Below are positions 6,652 to 8,820 of a DNA stretch of 8,820 nt, piece by piece; within the stretch, counting starts at the first letter, position 1; every line of letters starts with the position of its first letter. This DNA comes from Rhodospirillaceae bacterium (GTDB lineage Bacteria > Pseudomonadota > Alphaproteobacteria > Rhodospirillales > Magnetovibrionaceae), in assembly GCA_002732845.1 (NCBI GenBank), contig NVSZ01000023.1, forward strand, positions 23,539 to 32,358. Reading direction: 5' to 3'. The notes below the pieces were generated by a model that did not search any database, had not been told where the DNA came from, and worked only from the letters and a program-made list of their open reading frames with translations. Position numbers and translations under genes: made by a program.

Positions 6652-6917
6652 GTATATCAGGACTCGTTGTCCATGCCCGCCCCGAACACGTCGCCGCCGT
6701 GCGAGAACGTCTGCTGGCGTTGGAAGGCGTTGAAATTCATGGCGTCAGCGACGCCGGGAAACTGGTTGTCACAGTTGATGTTGAAAATGATCACATCGCT
6801 GCGGACACGTTAATAGAAATGCAAAAGCAGGAAGGCGTTTTGTCGGCCTCGCTAATTTACAATCACTTCGAAAAATCTGATGAGGAAAACCTCATCGAAA
6901 AGGAGCAAGTACGATGA
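6648..6917 (+). CDS. napD: NapD, NapA signal-peptide chaperone
   Basis: Small cytoplasmic chaperone that binds the twin-arginine signal peptide of NapA and holds back export until the molybdenum cofactor is in place. It has 89 residues, the usual size, and begins [20 protein letters not shown] followed by GVEIHGV and [10 protein letters not shown], the beta-alpha-beta pattern of the NapD ferredoxin-like fold. It carries an acidic, Glu-rich tail. It overlaps both neighbours by four bases (ATGA at each junction), so translation of the three genes is probably coupled. Identification rests on these motifs plus position between napF and napA. Confidence 0.9.
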   Translation: MSISGLVVHARPEHVAAVRERLLALEGVEIHGVSDAGKLVVTVDVENDHIAADTLIEMQKQEGVLSASLIYNHFEKSDEENLIEKEQVR

Positions 6918-8820
6918 ACATCACCAGAAGAAACTTCATCAAATCCCAAGCCGCTGCGGCCGCCGCCGTTGCTGCGGGTGTGACGTTGCCAGCCGTGACC
7001 GCCAATGCGAAAGGCCACGCAGACATCCGTTGGGATAAAGGCGTTTGTCGTTTTTGCGGAACAGGTTGCGGCGTTTTGGTCGGCACAAAACAAGGCCGGG
7101 TTGTGGCGACGCAGGGTGATCCAGATGCTCCAGTCAACAAAGGTTTGAATTGCATCAAAGGTTATTTCTTGTCGAAAATTATGTACGGACAAGATCGCTT
7201 GACCAAACCGTTGCTCCGTAAAAAAGGCGGTAAATTCCACAAAGAAGGTGAATTCACCGAAGTCTCTTGGGATGAAGCCTTTGACGTGATGGCGACCAAA
7301 TGGAAAGAAGCGCTCAAGAAAAAAGGCCCAACATCCGTGGGCATGTTTGGTTCGGGGCAATGGACCCTGTGGGAAGGCTATGCGGCATCAAAGTTGATGA
7401 AAGCAGGTTTTCGCTCAAACAACCTAGACCCCAACGCGCGTCACTGCATGGCGTCTGCGGTTGGCGCGTTTATGCGGGGCTTTGGCATTGACGAACCCAT
7501 GGGTTGTTATGATGATTTGGAACATGCGGATGTGTTTGTTTTGTGGGGCGCCAACATGGCGGAAATGCACCCCATTTTGTGGTCGCGTCTGACGGACACC
7601 CGTTTGACTAAACCCGGCTGTGAAGTGCATGTGTTGTCCACATTCGAACATCGTTGTTTTGATCTGGCCGACAACGGCATGTTGTTTACGCCGCAATCTG
7701 ATTTGGTGATTTTGAATTATATCGCCAATTACATCATTCAAAACAAAGCTTACAACCAAGATTTCATCGATAAGCACGTCAGCTTTAACGCGACGACGAC
7801 AGATATTGGTTATGGCTTACGTCCAGAACATCCGTTGCAAAAAGCAGCGAAAAACCCCAACAAAGGTAAATTCAACAAAGTCAGCTTTGATGAATATGCC
7901 AAAATGGTTTCCGAATATACGTTGGAAAAAGCCGTTGAAATGTCGGGTATTCCGGCTGAAAAATTGGAACGTCTGGCAAAAGTTTATGCGGACCCCAACA
8001 AAAAAGTCTCTTCCTACTGGACCATGGGCTTCAACCAACACACCCGTGGCGTTTGGGTCAATGGCCTGTTGTATAACGTTCACCTGTTGATGGGCAAAAT
8101 TTCCGAACCCGGCAACAGCCCGTTCTCGCTGACCGGTCAGCCTTCGGCTTGTGGTACGGCGCGTGAAGTGGGAACGTTCTCTCACCGTTTGCCAGCCGAT
8201 TTGGTGGTGAAGAAAGAAGCTCACCGTGATTATGCGGAAAAAGTCTGGAAACTTCCCAAAGGCACTATTCCTGCCAAACCGGGTTTTCACGCCGTATTGC
8301 AAAACCGTAAATTGAAAGACGGTGTGTTGAATGCGTATTGGGTTCAATGCAACAACAATATACAGGCTGCACCGAACATGAATGAAGAAGGTCTGCCCGG
8401 ATATCGTAATCCTGAAAACTTCATCACCGTGTCGGACCCTTATCCAACCGTCACGGCCTTGGCTGCCGACTTGATTTTGCCAACCGCCATGTGGATGGAA
8501 AAAGAAGGCGCTTATGGCAATGCCGAACGCCGCACGCAGTTTTGGCGTCAACAAGTGGACGCTCCGGGTGAATCAGAATCAGACGTCTGGCAAGTGATGG
8601 AGTTCTCTAAACGCTTTAAAATGGAAGAAGTTTGGACCGACGAACTTCTCGACCAAATGCCAGAATATCGCGGCAAAACCTTGTTCGATATTTTGTTTGC
8701 GAACGGTCAGGTCGATAAGTTCCCGGCTGATCCGGTTACTGATAACGCGGGCAATGTTTATAACAACTCAGAATCCAAACACTTTGGCTTCTATGTTCAA
8801 AAAGGCCTGTTCGAAGAATA
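6914..8820 (+). CDS. napA: Periplasmic nitrate reductase catalytic subunit NapA, 3' end outside window
   Basis: Molybdenum enzyme that reduces nitrate to nitrite in the periplasm with electrons from NapB/NapC-type partners. 635 codons are visible of about 830 usual; the frame stays open to the last base. The twin-arginine signal TRRNFIK (residues 4-10), an Ala-rich hydrophobic stretch and the likely cleavage site after ANA (residue 32) direct Tat export. C45, C48, C52 and C80 (C-x2-C-x3-C-x27-C) bind the [4Fe-4S] cluster, and K82 is the conserved lysine between cluster and cofactor. C178 in [12 protein letters not shown] (7445-7447) is the molybdenum ligand that separates NapA from formate dehydrogenases using Sec and from NarG using Asp. 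GGAG at 6902-6905 is eight bases before the ATG. Downstream genes (napGH, napB, napC) would be expected beyond the window. Confidence 0.95.
   Translation, partial: MNITRRNFIKSQAAAAAAVAAGVTLPAVTANAKGHADIRWDKGVCRFCGTGCGVLVGTKQGRVVATQGDPDAPVNKGLNCIKGYFLSKIMYGQDRLTKPLLRKKGGKFHKEGEFTEVSWDEAFDVMATKWKEALKKKGPTSVGMFGSGQWTLWEGYAASKLMKAGFRSNNLDPNARHCMASAVGAFMRGFGIDEPMGCYDDLEHADVFVLWGANMAEMHPILWSRLTDTRLTKPGCEVHVLSTFEHRCFDLADNGMLFTPQSDLVILNYIANYIIQNKAYNQDFIDKHVSFNATTTDIGYGLRPEHPLQKAAKNPNKGKFNKVSFDEYAKMVSEYTLEKAVEMSGIPAEKLERLAKVYADPNKKVSSYWTMGFNQHTRGVWVNGLLYNVHLLMGKISEPGNSPFSLTGQPSACGTAREVGTFSHRLPADLVVKKEAHRDYAEKVWKLPKGTIPAKPGFHAVLQNRKLKDGVLNAYWVQCNNNIQAAPNMNEEGLPGYRNPENFITVSDPYPTVTALAADLILPTAMWMEKEGAYGNAERRTQFWRQQVDAPGESESDVWQVMEFSKRFKMEEVWTDELLDQMPEYRGKTLFDILFANGQVDKFPADPVTDNAGNVYNNSESKHFGFYVQKGLFEE

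Noticed and set aside
7817..8554. 245-codon open frame on the minus strand
   Set aside because: It lies wholly inside napA, whose frame carries clear NapA motifs; the minus-strand product is Phe/His/Arg-rich with no recognisable domain, as antisense shadows are.
1..8820. CRISPR array, insertion sequence, phage or toxin-antitoxin genes
   Set aside because: No spaced direct repeats, transposase motifs, integrase or small two-gene toxin modules were seen on either strand.

Overview
The window reads as one strand of an accessory-respiration neighbourhood from a Gram-negative bacterium, most likely an alphaproteobacterium (perhaps a marine Rhodospirillales relative). This rests on the mixed, roughly half-GC base composition, the napFDA order and the style of the two-subunit KorAB protein sequences. 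The taxonomic call is by eye and tentative. All six convincing genes are on the + strand, and both outer genes are cut by the window ends.

Layout. (1) 1-2361: the tail of a large membrane hybrid histidine kinase. Its frame is open from base 1, so the true start lies upstream and the ATG near base 49 is internal. (2) 2361-2387: a 7-bp tandem repeat. (3) 2430-2792: a stand-alone receiver-domain response regulator. (4) 2793-2880: an AT-rich spacer with a perfect 14-bp palindrome. (5) 2881-5864: korA-korB, joined by an ATGA overlap, encoding a 2-oxoacid (probably 2-oxoglutarate):ferredoxin oxidoreductase. (6) 5865-6132: a long regulatory spacer with several inverted repeats, a weak promoter candidate and a potentially structured mRNA leader. 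(7) 6133-8820: napF-napD-napA, all joined by ATGA overlaps, the start of a periplasmic nitrate reductase operon; napA runs off the right edge.

How they may work together. The kinase and the receiver protein look like a phosphorelay: periplasmic or membrane sensing, His to Asp to His within the kinase, then Asp52 of the small regulator. KorAB oxidatively decarboxylates a 2-oxoacid (or runs in the reductive direction) with ferredoxin. NapFDA is the cytoplasmic and periplasmic equipment for nitrate reduction. The pairing fits low-oxygen or redox-balancing metabolism, but nothing in the sequence proves the kinase controls either operon.

Novelty. The genes belong to known families and I see no new protein system. 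The parts that merit a second look are non-coding or at gene edges: three short tandem repeats at or near gene starts (heptamer before the regulator, 15-mer in korA, 12-mer multiplying the korB start codon), and the pre-nap region with a perfect operator-like inverted repeat and a leader that could pair with the napF ribosome-binding site.
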